NCBI RefSeq assembly: GCF_000721265.1
Contig: NZ_JOFZ01000005.1
Span: 1 to 64,000, forward strand
Source of the DNA: Streptomyces sp. NRRL F-5126
GTDB lineage: Bacteria; Actinomycetota; Actinomycetes; Streptomycetales; Streptomycetaceae
Direction: 5' to 3'
Length of the DNA stretch: 64,000 nucleotides
Below the pieces are notes generated by a model. It was not told the DNA's origin. It worked only from the letters and a program-made list of their open reading frames with translations, and made no database searches. The position numbers were made by a program, and so were the translations under genes. Below are positions 33,713-42,599 of this stretch, one piece after another (position 1 is the stretch's first letter; each line of letters starts with the position of its first letter).

Positions 33713-33795
33713 CAGGGCGCCCCGGCTGTCTCCGGGCGCTGCTCAGCGCGCGCCGTGCGCGGTCCGCCTCGCGGCGGGGACGCGCCCGGCACCGA

Positions 33796-34035
33796 TCAGG
33801 CGTGCGGCGTGCCGCCGCCGTCGCCGCCCTGCTGGGACATGCGGTCGATGGCGCCCTTCGCCTTGCCCCTGCCCGCGTCGATGCGCTCGCTGTACTTGCC
33901 GTGGGTCCTCTCGTCGACCGCGCGCGCTGCCTTGTCGAGTCCCTGGCCGATGCGGTCGCCGTGCTGCGACGCCAGGTCGGAGACCTTGTCCCGCGCCGGC
34001 GCGAGCCGCGCCCTGAGCGATTCCCTGAAGCCCAT
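33796..34035 (-). CDS. Rv0909-family putative antitoxin
   Basis: A 79-residue charged helical protein: MGFRESLRARLAPARDKVSDLASQHGDRIGQGLDKAARAVDERTHGKYSERIDAGRGKAKGAID. This matches the MT0933/Rv0909 antitoxin-like family (CsbD-like composition, two amphipathic helices). No toxin gene is next to it, so the role as an antitoxin is unsupported here. It sits between miaB and miaA as in related genomes. Confidence 0.78.
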   Translation of the reverse strand: MGFRESLRARLAPARDKVSDLASQHGDRIGQGLDKAARAVDERTHGKYSERIDAGRGKAKGAIDRMSQQGGDGGGTPHA

Positions 34036-34158
34036 GCGGCACCTTCCCGAAGAGTCGCGGACCACCTCATACCTGTACACAGGGTACGGCGGACAGGCGT
34101 GCCGTGCACGGACGGGACGGGGTCCCGCACGGCCCGCCGGATTTGCGAGACTGGGGCG

Positions 34159-35097
34159 GTGACAAGCGCAGCTCCCGCACCACGGGTCATCGCCGTCGTC
34201 GGTCCCACCGCGGCCGGCAAGTCCGATCTGGGCGTTCATCTCGCCCGCGAACTGGGCGGCGAAGTGGTCAACGCCGACTCCATGCAGCTGTATCGCGGCA
34301 TGGACATCGGCACGGCCAAGCTGACCGAGGAGGAACGCGGCGGTGTGCCGCACCACCTGCTGGACATCTGGGACGTCACCGAGACCGCGAGCGTCGCCGA
34401 GTACCAGCGCCTCGCGCGCGCCGAGATCGACCGCCTGCGCGCCGCCGGCCGCGTACCCGTCCTCGTGGGCGGCTCCGGGCTGTACGTGCGGGGCGTGATC
34501 GACGCGCTCGACTTCCCCGGCACCGACCCCCAGGTGCGTGCGCGCCTGGAGTCCGAGCTGACGATGCGCGGCTCGGGCGCGCTGCACGCGCGCCTCGCCG
34601 CGGCGGACCCCGCGGCGGCGCGCGCCATCCTGCCGAGCAACGGCCGACGCGTCGTCAGGGCCCTTGAGGTGATCGAGATCACCGGCAGGCCCTTCACCGC
34701 CAACCTCCCAGGACACGAAGCCGTCTACGACACCGTGCAGATCGGCGTCGACGTCGAGCGGCCCGAGCTCGACGCGCGCATCGCGCTCCGCGTCGACCGC
34801 ATGTGGGAGGCGGGGCTCGTCGAGGAGGTGCGCGCGCTCGAGGCGCGCGGGCTGCGCGACGGGCGCACGGCGTCGCGCGCGCTCGGCTACCAGCAGGTGC
34901 TCGCAGCCCTCGCGGGCACCTGCACGCAGGACGAGGCGCGCGCCGAGACCGTCCGTGCCACCAAGCGCTTCGCGAGGCGCCAGGACTCCTGGTTCAGGAG
35001 GGACCCGCGCGTGCACTGGCTCGCGGGCGCGGAGGGTGCCGCGGAGGAACTGCGGCGGCGGGCTCTCACGTTGGTCGAACGGGCGGTCACAGCCTGA
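34159..35097 (+). CDS. miaA: tRNA dimethylallyltransferase MiaA
   Basis: A 312-residue enzyme that transfers the dimethylallyl group to A37 of tRNA, making the substrate for MiaB. P-loop GPTAAGKS at residues 15-22, then NADSMQLYRGMDIGTAKL and HHLLDI, and the C-terminal KRFARRQDSWFRRDPRVHWL. GTG at 34159 begins MTSAAPAPRVIAVVGPTA; GAGACT ends 6 nt before it, so the mRNA may be leaderless. Confidence 0.94.
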   Translation: MTSAAPAPRVIAVVGPTAAGKSDLGVHLARELGGEVVNADSMQLYRGMDIGTAKLTEEERGGVPHHLLDIWDVTETASVAEYQRLARAEIDRLRAAGRVPVLVGGSGLYVRGVIDALDFPGTDPQVRARLESELTMRGSGALHARLAAADPAAARAILPSNGRRVVRALEVIEITGRPFTANLPGHEAVYDTVQIGVDVERPELDARIALRVDRMWEAGLVEEVRALEARGLRDGRTASRALGYQQVLAALAGTCTQDEARAETVRATKRFARRQDSWFRRDPRVHWLAGAEGAAEELRRRALTLVERAVTA

Positions 35098-35204
35098 TCA
35101 CGTGATGGCATCGGGACGCTCCGGGCGCCATTTCCGGGCCTGGGGCCGTGCCATCATCGAGCATCGATCCACCCGTGGAGTCCGAGTTGGGAGGGCGCGT
35201 GGCG

Positions 35205-35756
35205 ATGGAGGCCGGCCCTCGCGATCCCCAGTCGGCGACGCGGAACGCGCCCGAGCCGTCCGGTGACGACGCGCCCGTGCCCGTCCCGGGCCAGTCCCCT
35301 GGACCCGCCCATGCGGTGCCGCCCGGCCTCAGCGCCGACGGCCCAGGGCAGGGCCTGACGCCCGACGGTCTCGCGTCCGACGGCCCCGAGGACGACCCGG
35401 AGTCCGAGCCCGCCACGCCCGAGGTCGAGGTGGAGCTCAGGCCGCAGGGCAGGTTCCGCATCTGGCAGATCGCACCCATCGTCGTGCTCGCGGGCGTCGG
35501 CTCCCTGATGTTCGCCTTCCCCCTCGCGTTCGGCACGGGCGACGGCGGTTCCGTGATCGCGATGCTCGGCCTGCTGCTCGGCTGCTGCGCCGCGGGATGG
35601 GGCATGACGGCCGCCCGCAAGGTCGGCTACACGTGGCCCGGCCTGCCCTCCAAGTCCTCCGGCGAGCGGGCCGACTGGCGCTTCGTCGCGCTGTACGTCG
35701 CGATCGCCGCGGTGATCGTGGCACTCGCGGTCTGGCGGGTCGCGCGGCTGCGCTGA
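35205..35756 (+). CDS. Membrane protein with disordered acidic N-terminus
   Basis: A 183-residue protein. Residues 1-80 are Pro/Gly/Asp/Ser-rich and probably disordered; three hydrophobic helices follow (about 92-112, 117-138, 158-178), with a short basic C-terminus. I do not recognise a named family; an orthologue sits between miaA and dapF in other Streptomyces. ATG at 35205 was chosen for GGGAGGG 9 nt upstream; in-frame GTGs at 35148, 35175 and 35199 are alternatives. Confidence 0.72.
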   Translation: MEAGPRDPQSATRNAPEPSGDDAPVPVPGQSPGPAHAVPPGLSADGPGQGLTPDGLASDGPEDDPESEPATPEVEVELRPQGRFRIWQIAPIVVLAGVGSLMFAFPLAFGTGDGGSVIAMLGLLLGCCAAGWGMTAARKVGYTWPGLPSKSSGERADWRFVALYVAIAAVIVALAVWRVARLR

Positions 35757-35813
35757 GCAGGCCTTCCGAGGCCGGCATCGCGGGTTGCCGGCGCAGGATC
35801 CTACGATGGACAC

Positions 35814-36692
35814 GTGACGGCACCGACCACGCCCCTGGCGTATCTCAAGGGACACGGCACGGAGAACGACTTCGTGATCGTTCCCGACCCGGACAACGCG
35901 CTCGACCTGCCGCCGCGCCTCGTGGCCGCACTCTGCGACCGCAGGGCCGGGGTCGGCGGGGACGGCGTGCTGCACGTCGTGCGGTCCGCCGCCCACCCCG
36001 AAGGGCGCGGGATGGCCGCCGAGGCCGAGTGGTTCATGGACTACCGCAACAGCGACGGCTCGGTCGCCGAGATGTGCGGCAACGGCGTCCGCGTCTTCGC
36101 CCGGTACCTCCAGCGGGCCGGGCACGTGCGCGCGGGCGATCTCGCCGTCGCCACGCGGGGCGGCGTGAAGCGCGTGCACGTCGCCAAGGACGGCGACGTC
36201 ACGGTGCACATGGGCCGCGCCGCACTGCCGGAGGGCGCGGTGGACGTCACGGTGGGCGCGAGGACGTGGCCCGCGTACAACGTCAACATGGGCAACCCGC
36301 ATGCCGTCGCGTTCGTCGACGACCTGGCGCACGCGGGCGACCTGCTCGCCCCGCCGCCGTTCGCCCCGGCCGAGGTCTACCCGGACGGGGTCAACGTCGA
36401 GTTCGTCGTCGACCGCGGGCCCCGCCACGTCGCCCTGCGCGTGCACGAGCGCGGCTCGGGCGAGACCCGGTCGTGCGGCACGGGCGCGTGCGCCGTCGCC
36501 GTGGCCGCGGCCCTCAGGGACGGCGCCGACCCGGCCGCGAGCGGCACGCCCGTCACGTACACGGTGGACCTGCCGGGCGGCCGGCTGGTGATCACGCAGC
36601 AGCCCGACGGGGAGATCGAGATGACGGGTCCCGCCGTGATCGTCGCCGAGGGAGTGATCACCACGGAATGGCTCGAAACGGCCTTCGGTTGA
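35814..36692 (+). CDS. dapF: Diaminopimelate epimerase DapF
   Basis: A 292-residue cofactor-independent racemase that turns LL- into meso-diaminopimelate. Catalytic cysteines are in EMCGNGVRVFARYL and SCGTGACAVAVA. Streptomyces peptidoglycan uses LL-DAP, so the enzyme serves lysine synthesis. The GTG start is 6 nt after TACGAT and lacks a ribosome site, so it is likely leaderless. Confidence 0.93.
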   Translation: MTAPTTPLAYLKGHGTENDFVIVPDPDNALDLPPRLVAALCDRRAGVGGDGVLHVVRSAAHPEGRGMAAEAEWFMDYRNSDGSVAEMCGNGVRVFARYLQRAGHVRAGDLAVATRGGVKRVHVAKDGDVTVHMGRAALPEGAVDVTVGARTWPAYNVNMGNPHAVAFVDDLAHAGDLLAPPPFAPAEVYPDGVNVEFVVDRGPRHVALRVHERGSGETRSCGTGACAVAVAAALRDGADPAASGTPVTYTVDLPGGRLVITQQPDGEIEMTGPAVIVAEGVITTEWLETAFG

Positions 36693-36844
36693 AACATGCA
36701 GGCGTTCGCTTGAACGGGTGATCCGTTTCACGCTGAACGAGTGCGGGTCCGGTCCACGTTGTGGGCTCGATAGCATCAAGCACCGGCCCCGAGGGCGCAC
36801 CCCTGTCCCTCGTACCGCCGGTCGATCCTGCCCGGAGGTTGCCC

Positions 36845-38938
36845 ATGAGTGCAGAGGCCACCAGCCCTGGTGTCCACGGCCGCAGGCGCGGCCTGCCCCG
36901 TATCGACCTCCGCCGGCTGGGCAGGGCGGCCCTGCTGGGGCCCGCGTCACGCGACAGGCTGCCCGACGCCATAGGGCATGTGGCCGAGGCGCACAGGGCG
37001 CACTTCCCCGACGCCGACATGGCGGTCCTGCACCGCGCGTACGTGCTGGCCGAGGCCTCGCACCGCGGCCAGTACCGTAAGAGCGGTGAGCCGTACATCA
37101 CCCACCCGCTCGCCGTCACGCTGATCCTCGCCGAACTCGGCGCGGAGACCACCACGCTGACCGCCGCGATCCTGCACGACACGGTCGAGGACACCGACGT
37201 CACCCTCGACCAGGTGGGCCGCGAGTTCGGCGAGGAGGTCCGCTACCTCGTCGACGGCGTGACCAAGCTGGAGAAGGTCGACTACGGGGCGGCGGCGGAG
37301 CCGGAGACGTTCCGCAAAATGCTCGTCGCCACGGGCAACGACGTACGCGTGATGTCGATCAAACTCGCCGACCGGTTGCACAACATGCGCACGCTCGGCG
37401 TGATGCGCCCGGAGAAGCAGGAGCGGATCGCCAAGGTCACCAGGGACGTGCTCGTGCCCCTCGCCGAGCGGCTCGGGGTGCAGGCGATCAAGTCCGAGCT
37501 CGAGGACCTGGTCTTCGCCATCCTGTGCCGTGAGGACGCGGCGAGGGCCCGCGCCCTCATCGCGGAGAACGCCTCCGCGGGCGACGCGCTCGCGTCGATC
37601 GCGCAGGACGTGCGCCGGGTCCTGCGCGAGGCGGACCTCACGGCCGAGGTCCTCGTCAGGCCGCGCCACCTGGTCTCGGTGCACCGTGCCAGTGTCAAAC
37701 GCGGCGAGATGCGCGCCACGGACTTCGGCAGGCTCCTCGTACTCGTCGCCGAGGACGCCGACTGCTACGGCGTACTCGGCGAGCTGCACACCTGCTTCAC
37801 GCCGGTGATCTCCGAGTTCAAGGACTTCGTCGCCGCCCCCAAGTTCAACCTGTACCAGTCGCTGCACACCGCGGTCGCGGCGCCCGACGGGTCGGTCGCC
37901 GAGGTCCTGATCCGCACCCACCAGATGCACAAGGTGGCGGAGGCCGGGGTCGTCGCCCTCGGCAACCCGTACGCGCCGGCGCCCGCCGCGGGCGACGGCG
38001 GCGACACGCCGGACGGCGAGCGCGCCGACCCGACGCGGCCCGGCTGGCTCTCCCGCCTGCTGGAGTGGCAGGAGTCCGCGCCCGACCCCGACACGTTCTG
38101 GAAGACGCTCCGCGCCGACCTGGCACAGGACCGCGAGATCACCGTATTCCGCGCCGAGGGCGGCATGCTCGGCCTGCCGGCGGGCGCCACCTGCGTGGAC
38201 GCCGCCTACGCCCAGTACGGCGAGGCCGCCCACCGATGTCTCGGCGCGCGCGTCAACGGCCGCCTCGTCGCCCTCGGCACCGTGCTGAACGACGGCGACA
38301 CCGTCCAGGCCCTCCTCGCCCACGACACCACCTCGGGGCCCTCGCCCGAATGGCTCGAGCACGCCCGCACGCCCTCGGCGCGCATCTCGATCACCGGCTG
38401 GCTCGCCGCGCACCCCGACGCTGCGGCGCTGCCCGACGCATCGCCCCGCCCGCCCGCCGCGGTCTCGGCGGGGCCGCGCACCACGGCGGGCGTCGTCACG
38501 GAACGGCCCGACGCCCAGGTACGGCTCGCGGGCTGCTGCACGCCCGTGCCGCCCGACGACATCACCGCCTTCCAGGTACGGGGCGGCACCGTCACCGTGC
38601 ACCGCGCCGAGTGCCCCGCGGCCCGCAGGATGAGCCAGTCCAAACGCTCTCCCGTGCCGGTCAGCTGGGCCGCGGGCGACACCGCCGGCTGCCAGGTGAC
38701 GCTGCGCGCCGAGTCGTTCGGCCGGCCCCGGCTCATGGCCGACCTCACGGACGCCATGTCCACCGCGGGCGCCGCGATCATCTCCGCCACCGTCGAACCG
38801 CCCAGCAGGCAGCGCGTACGCCACACCTACACCGTCCAGCTCGCCGACGCCGCGCTGCTGCCCGGGCTGATGAGCGCCATGCGCGAGGTGCCGGGCGTGT
38901 ACGACGTGAGCCGGGCCCAGCAACCCGCGCAGGCGTGA
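36845..38938 (+). CDS. RelA/SpoT homologue (RshA-type)
   Basis: A 697-residue multidomain protein: HD hydrolase (about 55-190, HDTVEDTD near 112), synthetase-like domain (about 225-385), TGS (about 440-500), CC/zinc-finger region (CCTPVPPDD) and C-terminal ACT. In S. coelicolor the gene at this locus is rshA, the second Rel homologue besides relA. The HD half looks intact. The synthetase half departs from family consensus: DFGRLLVLV where D-L-x-A-x-R is expected, EVLIRT for E-V-Q-I-R-T, and AEAGVVALG for AEYGVAAHW. Start ATG at 36845 follows GGAGG. Confidence 0.87.
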   Translation: MSAEATSPGVHGRRRGLPRIDLRRLGRAALLGPASRDRLPDAIGHVAEAHRAHFPDADMAVLHRAYVLAEASHRGQYRKSGEPYITHPLAVTLILAELGAETTTLTAAILHDTVEDTDVTLDQVGREFGEEVRYLVDGVTKLEKVDYGAAAEPETFRKMLVATGNDVRVMSIKLADRLHNMRTLGVMRPEKQERIAKVTRDVLVPLAERLGVQAIKSELEDLVFAILCREDAARARALIAENASAGDALASIAQDVRRVLREADLTAEVLVRPRHLVSVHRASVKRGEMRATDFGRLLVLVAEDADCYGVLGELHTCFTPVISEFKDFVAAPKFNLYQSLHTAVAAPDGSVAEVLIRTHQMHKVAEAGVVALGNPYAPAPAAGDGGDTPDGERADPTRPGWLSRLLEWQESAPDPDTFWKTLRADLAQDREITVFRAEGGMLGLPAGATCVDAAYAQYGEAAHRCLGARVNGRLVALGTVLNDGDTVQALLAHDTTSGPSPEWLEHARTPSARISITGWLAAHPDAAALPDASPRPPAAVSAGPRTTAGVVTERPDAQVRLAGCCTPVPPDDITAFQVRGGTVTVHRAECPAARRMSQSKRSPVPVSWAAGDTAGCQVTLRAESFGRPRLMADLTDAMSTAGAAIISATVEPPSRQRVRHTYTVQLADAALLPGLMSAMREVPGVYDVSRAQQPAQA

Positions 38939-39064
38939 CGCCCCGCTCGCACGGCGGCACGCCCACCGCACGCGCGTCCGCATCCGGCCCGCGGCCGAAC
39001 CCGTTCGGCTGAGAGGGGCGCGCGCCGCCCCCGACCGCCCGCCGTCCCCTGGTAGCGGTGGGGC

Positions 39065-40618
39065 ATGCTCCTCACCTCACGCCGTCTGCGTGCCGCGCTG
39101 CTCGCCACCGCGTCGGCCACCCTCGTCGCCGCCGCCCTGCCCGCTCCCTCCCCGCTCGGCATCGGCGACCGCCTCTTCCCCTACCTCGGCAACCCCGGCT
39201 ACGACGTGGGCAGTTACGACATCGGCCTGACGTACACGGGCGACAACGACAAGCCGCTCGACGCGACCACCACCATCGACGCGACGGCGACCCGCAGGCT
39301 CGACCGCTTCAACCTCGACTTCACCCACGGCACCGTACGGTCCGTGACGGTCGACGGAAGGCCCGCGGCCTTCGCCACGGCGGGCGAGGACCTCGTGGTC
39401 ACGCCGCACGACGTCGTCCCCGAGGGCGACCCGATGGAGGTCACCGTCCACCACACCAGCGACCCACGCGGCGACAACAGCGCGGGCGGCTGGATCCGCA
39501 CCACGGACGGGCTGGTGATGGCCAACCAGGCGAACGCCGCACACCGCGTCTTCCCCTGCAACGACCACCCCTCCGACAAGGCCTACTTCACCTTCCACGT
39601 CTCCGCGCCCAAGAAGCTCACCGTCGTGGCGAACGGCGAGGAGACCGGCGAGAGCACCGAGGGCGCGGACACCACCTGGACCTACCGCACCAGGCACCCC
39701 ATGGCCACCGAACTCGCGCAGGTCTCCATCGGCACGTCCGCCGTCGTCAGGAGCACAGGACCGCACGGCCTGCCCGTGCGCAGCGTGGTGCCCGCCGCCG
39801 ACAGGAAGCGGCTCGGCCCGTGGCTCGCCAAGACACCGGACATGATCCAGTGGATGGAGCAGCGCGTCGGCCGCTACCCGTTCTCCGACTACGGCGTCCT
39901 GATCGCCGGCGCGAACACCGGGTTCGAGCTGGAGACGCAGACCCTGTCGCTCTTCGAACGCTCCCTGTTCGCCGCCGGCGGCGGCTACCCGTCGTGGTAC
40001 GTCGACTCCCTGCTGGTGCACGAGCTCGCGCACCAGTGGTTCGGCGACAGCGTCTCCCCGCACCGCTGGTCCGACGTCTGGCTCAACGAGGGCCACGCCA
40101 CCTGGTACGAGGGCACCTACGCGCAGGAGCACGGCGGCCCGGACTTCGCCCAGCGCATGCACGACGCGTACACAAGCTCCGACGCCTGGCGCGCGGCCGG
40201 CGGGCCGCCCGCCGCGCCCAAGGCTCCCGTGCCGGGGAAGCCGATCAGCATCTTCCGGCCCGTCGTCTACGACGGCAGCGCGCTGGTGCTCTACGCCCTG
40301 CGCCAGGAGGTCGGCGCCGCGACGTTCTCCCGCATCGAGCGCGACTGGGTGCGCGAGAACCGCGACTCCTCGGCCTCCTCGGCCGACTTCACCGCCCTGG
40401 CCTCCCGTGACGCGGGCCGGGACCTGACGGCCTTCTTCCACGGCTGGCTGTACGGCAAGAAGACGCCTCCGATGCCGGGACACCCCGACTGGCACAGCGC
40501 CGCGCCCGCCCAGCACACGGCGCGGCCCACGGCGAAGAAGCCGGCGCATCCCGACGCCACGTCCTCCGCGCCCGCCGCACACGGAGACAAGGCGTCCGCC
40601 GTGCGTGGCGGTGCGTGA
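39065..40618 (+). CDS. Secreted M1-family metallopeptidase
   Basis: A 517-residue aminopeptidase-N-type protein. A signal peptide (about 1-25, RRLRAALLATASATLVAAALPAPS) is followed by an N-terminal beta domain and the thermolysin-like zinc site HELAHQW (first His 319), with the downstream Glu in NEGHATWYEG. The family GAMEN motif reads GFELETQ here, so substrate binding differs from canonical aminopeptidase N. The C-terminal 50 residues are Ala/Pro/His-rich. The gene follows rsh by 126 bp. Confidence 0.88.
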   Translation: MLLTSRRLRAALLATASATLVAAALPAPSPLGIGDRLFPYLGNPGYDVGSYDIGLTYTGDNDKPLDATTTIDATATRRLDRFNLDFTHGTVRSVTVDGRPAAFATAGEDLVVTPHDVVPEGDPMEVTVHHTSDPRGDNSAGGWIRTTDGLVMANQANAAHRVFPCNDHPSDKAYFTFHVSAPKKLTVVANGEETGESTEGADTTWTYRTRHPMATELAQVSIGTSAVVRSTGPHGLPVRSVVPAADRKRLGPWLAKTPDMIQWMEQRVGRYPFSDYGVLIAGANTGFELETQTLSLFERSLFAAGGGYPSWYVDSLLVHELAHQWFGDSVSPHRWSDVWLNEGHATWYEGTYAQEHGGPDFAQRMHDAYTSSDAWRAAGGPPAAPKAPVPGKPISIFRPVVYDGSALVLYALRQEVGAATFSRIERDWVRENRDSSASSADFTALASRDAGRDLTAFFHGWLYGKKTPPMPGHPDWHSAAPAQHTARPTAKKPAHPDATSSAPAAHGDKASAVRGGA

Positions 40619-40744
40619 AACACGGGTGACGGCGCGGGCGCGGCGTGCCACCATCGAACATGTCCGGGGGAATCAATCCGTCCGGCAGGGCGTTGACCTG
40701 TTCGACGCCGTACGTATGCGGCATTCCGACGACGTAAGGACCCA

Positions 40745-42253
40745 ATGACCTCCTCTTCTCCCTTCCCCCAGGACGCGCAGCACCCCGCGGCGGGCCGCCC
40801 GGCCGACCCGCGCACCGACAGCCTTCGGGCCGACGCCCTGATGGAGGAGGACGTCGCCTGGAGCCATCGGACCGACGAGGCCCGCGACGGCGACCAGCTC
40901 GACCGGTCCGAGCGCGCCGCACTCCGGCGCGTGGTGGGCCTGTCCACCGAGCTGGAGGACGTCACCGAGGTCGAGTACCGGCAGCTGCGCCTGGAGCGCG
41001 TGGTGCTGGTCGGCGTCTGGACGTCCGGCACGCTGGAGGACGCGGAGAACTCCCTCGCGGAGCTGGCCGCGCTGTCCGAGACCGCGGGAGCGCTCGTCCT
41101 CGACGGTGTGGTGCAGCGGCGTGACAAGCCGGACCCGGCGACGTACATCGGCTCGGGCAAGGCGCAGGAGCTGCGGGACATCGTCCTCGACAGCGGCGCC
41201 GACACGGTGGTCTGCGACGGTGAGCTGAGCCCCGGCCAGCTGATCCACCTGGAGGACGTCGTCAAGGTCAAGGTCGTCGACAGGACGGCGCTGATCCTCG
41301 ACATCTTCGCGCAGCACGCCAAGTCGCGTGAGGGCAAGGCGCAGGTCGCGCTCGCCCAGATGCAGTACATGCTGCCGAGGCTGCGCGGCTGGGGCCAGTC
41401 GCTGTCCCGGCAGATGGGCGGCGGCGGCAGCGGCGGCATGGCCACGCGCGGCCCCGGTGAGACCAAGATCGAGACGGACCGGCGCAGGATCCGCGAGAAG
41501 ATGGCGAAGATGCGCCGGGAGATCGCGGCCATGAAGACCGGCCGCGAGATCAAGCGCCAGGAGCGCAGGCGCCACCGCGTGCCGTCCGTCGCCATCGCGG
41601 GCTACACCAACGCCGGCAAGTCGTCCCTGCTCAACCGCCTCACCGGGGCGGGTGTCCTGGTGGAGAACGCGCTGTTCGCGACACTCGACCCGACGGTGCG
41701 CCGTGCCGAGACGCCCAGCGGGCGGCTCTACACCCTCGCGGACACGGTCGGATTCGTCCGCCACCTGCCGCACCACCTCGTGGAGGCGTTCCGCTCCACG
41801 ATGGAGGAGGTGGGCGACAGCGACCTGATCCTCCACGTGGTCGACGGATCGCATCCGGTGCCCGAGGAGCAGCTCGCCGCGGTGCGCGAGGTCGTGCACG
41901 ACGTCGGAGCGAAGGACGTGCGCGAGATCGTCGTCGTCAACAAGGCGGACGCGGCGGACCCGCTGGTCCTGCACCGGCTGCTGGCGGCCGAGCGCAACGC
42001 GATCGCCGTGTCGGCGCGCACGGGCGAGGGCATCGCCGAGCTGCTCGCGCTGATCGACGCCGAGCTGCCGCGGCCGGAGGTGGAGGTCGAGGTGCTCGTC
42101 CCGTACACGCAGGGCGCGCTGGTCTCCAGGGTGCACGCGGAGGGCGAGGTGCTGTCCGAGGAGCACACCCCGGAGGGCACGCTGCTCAAGGCGCGCGTCC
42201 ATGAGGAGCTCGCGGCGGCGCTCTCGCCGTACACGCCTGCCGGCGCTCTCTGA
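40745..42253 (+). CDS. hflX: GTPase HflX
   Basis: A 502-residue translational GTPase that splits or rescues stalled ribosomes under stress. The N-terminal HflX domain (about 80-200, YIGSGKAQEL and QHAKSREGKAQVALAQMQYMLPRLRG) is followed by the glycine-rich linker and GTPase domain with G1 GYTNAGKSS, G3 DTVGF and G4 NKAD. The N-terminal 50 residues are an actinobacterial extension. ATG at 40745 has AAGGA 6 nt upstream. A strong terminator follows at 42280. Confidence 0.93.
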   Translation: MTSSSPFPQDAQHPAAGRPADPRTDSLRADALMEEDVAWSHRTDEARDGDQLDRSERAALRRVVGLSTELEDVTEVEYRQLRLERVVLVGVWTSGTLEDAENSLAELAALSETAGALVLDGVVQRRDKPDPATYIGSGKAQELRDIVLDSGADTVVCDGELSPGQLIHLEDVVKVKVVDRTALILDIFAQHAKSREGKAQVALAQMQYMLPRLRGWGQSLSRQMGGGGSGGMATRGPGETKIETDRRRIREKMAKMRREIAAMKTGREIKRQERRRHRVPSVAIAGYTNAGKSSLLNRLTGAGVLVENALFATLDPTVRRAETPSGRLYTLADTVGFVRHLPHHLVEAFRSTMEEVGDSDLILHVVDGSHPVPEEQLAAVREVVHDVGAKDVREIVVVNKADAADPLVLHRLLAAERNAIAVSARTGEGIAELLALIDAELPRPEVEVEVLVPYTQGALVSRVHAEGEVLSEEHTPEGTLLKARVHEELAAALSPYTPAGAL

Positions 42254-42279
42254 CGGCGGCCCCGCCGCAAGGCCGAAAC

Positions 42280-42320
42280 CGCAGGGCCGTACCCCGATCG
42301 AGTCGGGGTACGGCCCTGCG
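42280..42320. terminator. hflX terminator (18-bp perfect stem)
   Basis: CGCAGGGCCGTACCCCGA and its exact reverse complement flank a 5-nt loop TCGAG. No U-tract follows. It is the strongest hairpin in this part of the window. Confidence 0.85.
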
Positions 42321-42599
42321 GGCGTGCGCGCCCCCGTGCGGCGTGCCCATGGGGAAGCACACGTGCACCGGCCGCCCACCGATGAGCCCACGGGCGAGGC
42401 GGACGCGCCGTACCGGCCGTGCGAGCGCGGCGTCCGCGCCCACGGGTGCGGAGCCGTCGCCGCTGCCGGGCGTGACGCGGGCACGAACAGCGCGGCTCAC
42501 CACGCCCCCCGGGGCCTGGCCCCGCCCCGCCCGCGCCCCGGCCGGGCGGGCGGCGCCCCGCGCGGGACCCGCGCCCACGGGCGCGGCCCGCTGCGACCG
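42321..42599. other. Gene-free spacer between hflX and the convergent protease gene
   Basis: A very GC-rich stretch. Frames through it are not protein-like. It contains short inverted repeats such as GCGCC/GGCGC around 42571-42584, near the protease stop, which may end that transcript. I see no other feature. Confidence 0.5.

Noticed and set aside
33796..34035. A toxin-antitoxin module
   Set aside because: Only the antitoxin-family protein is present; no toxin-like gene is adjacent.
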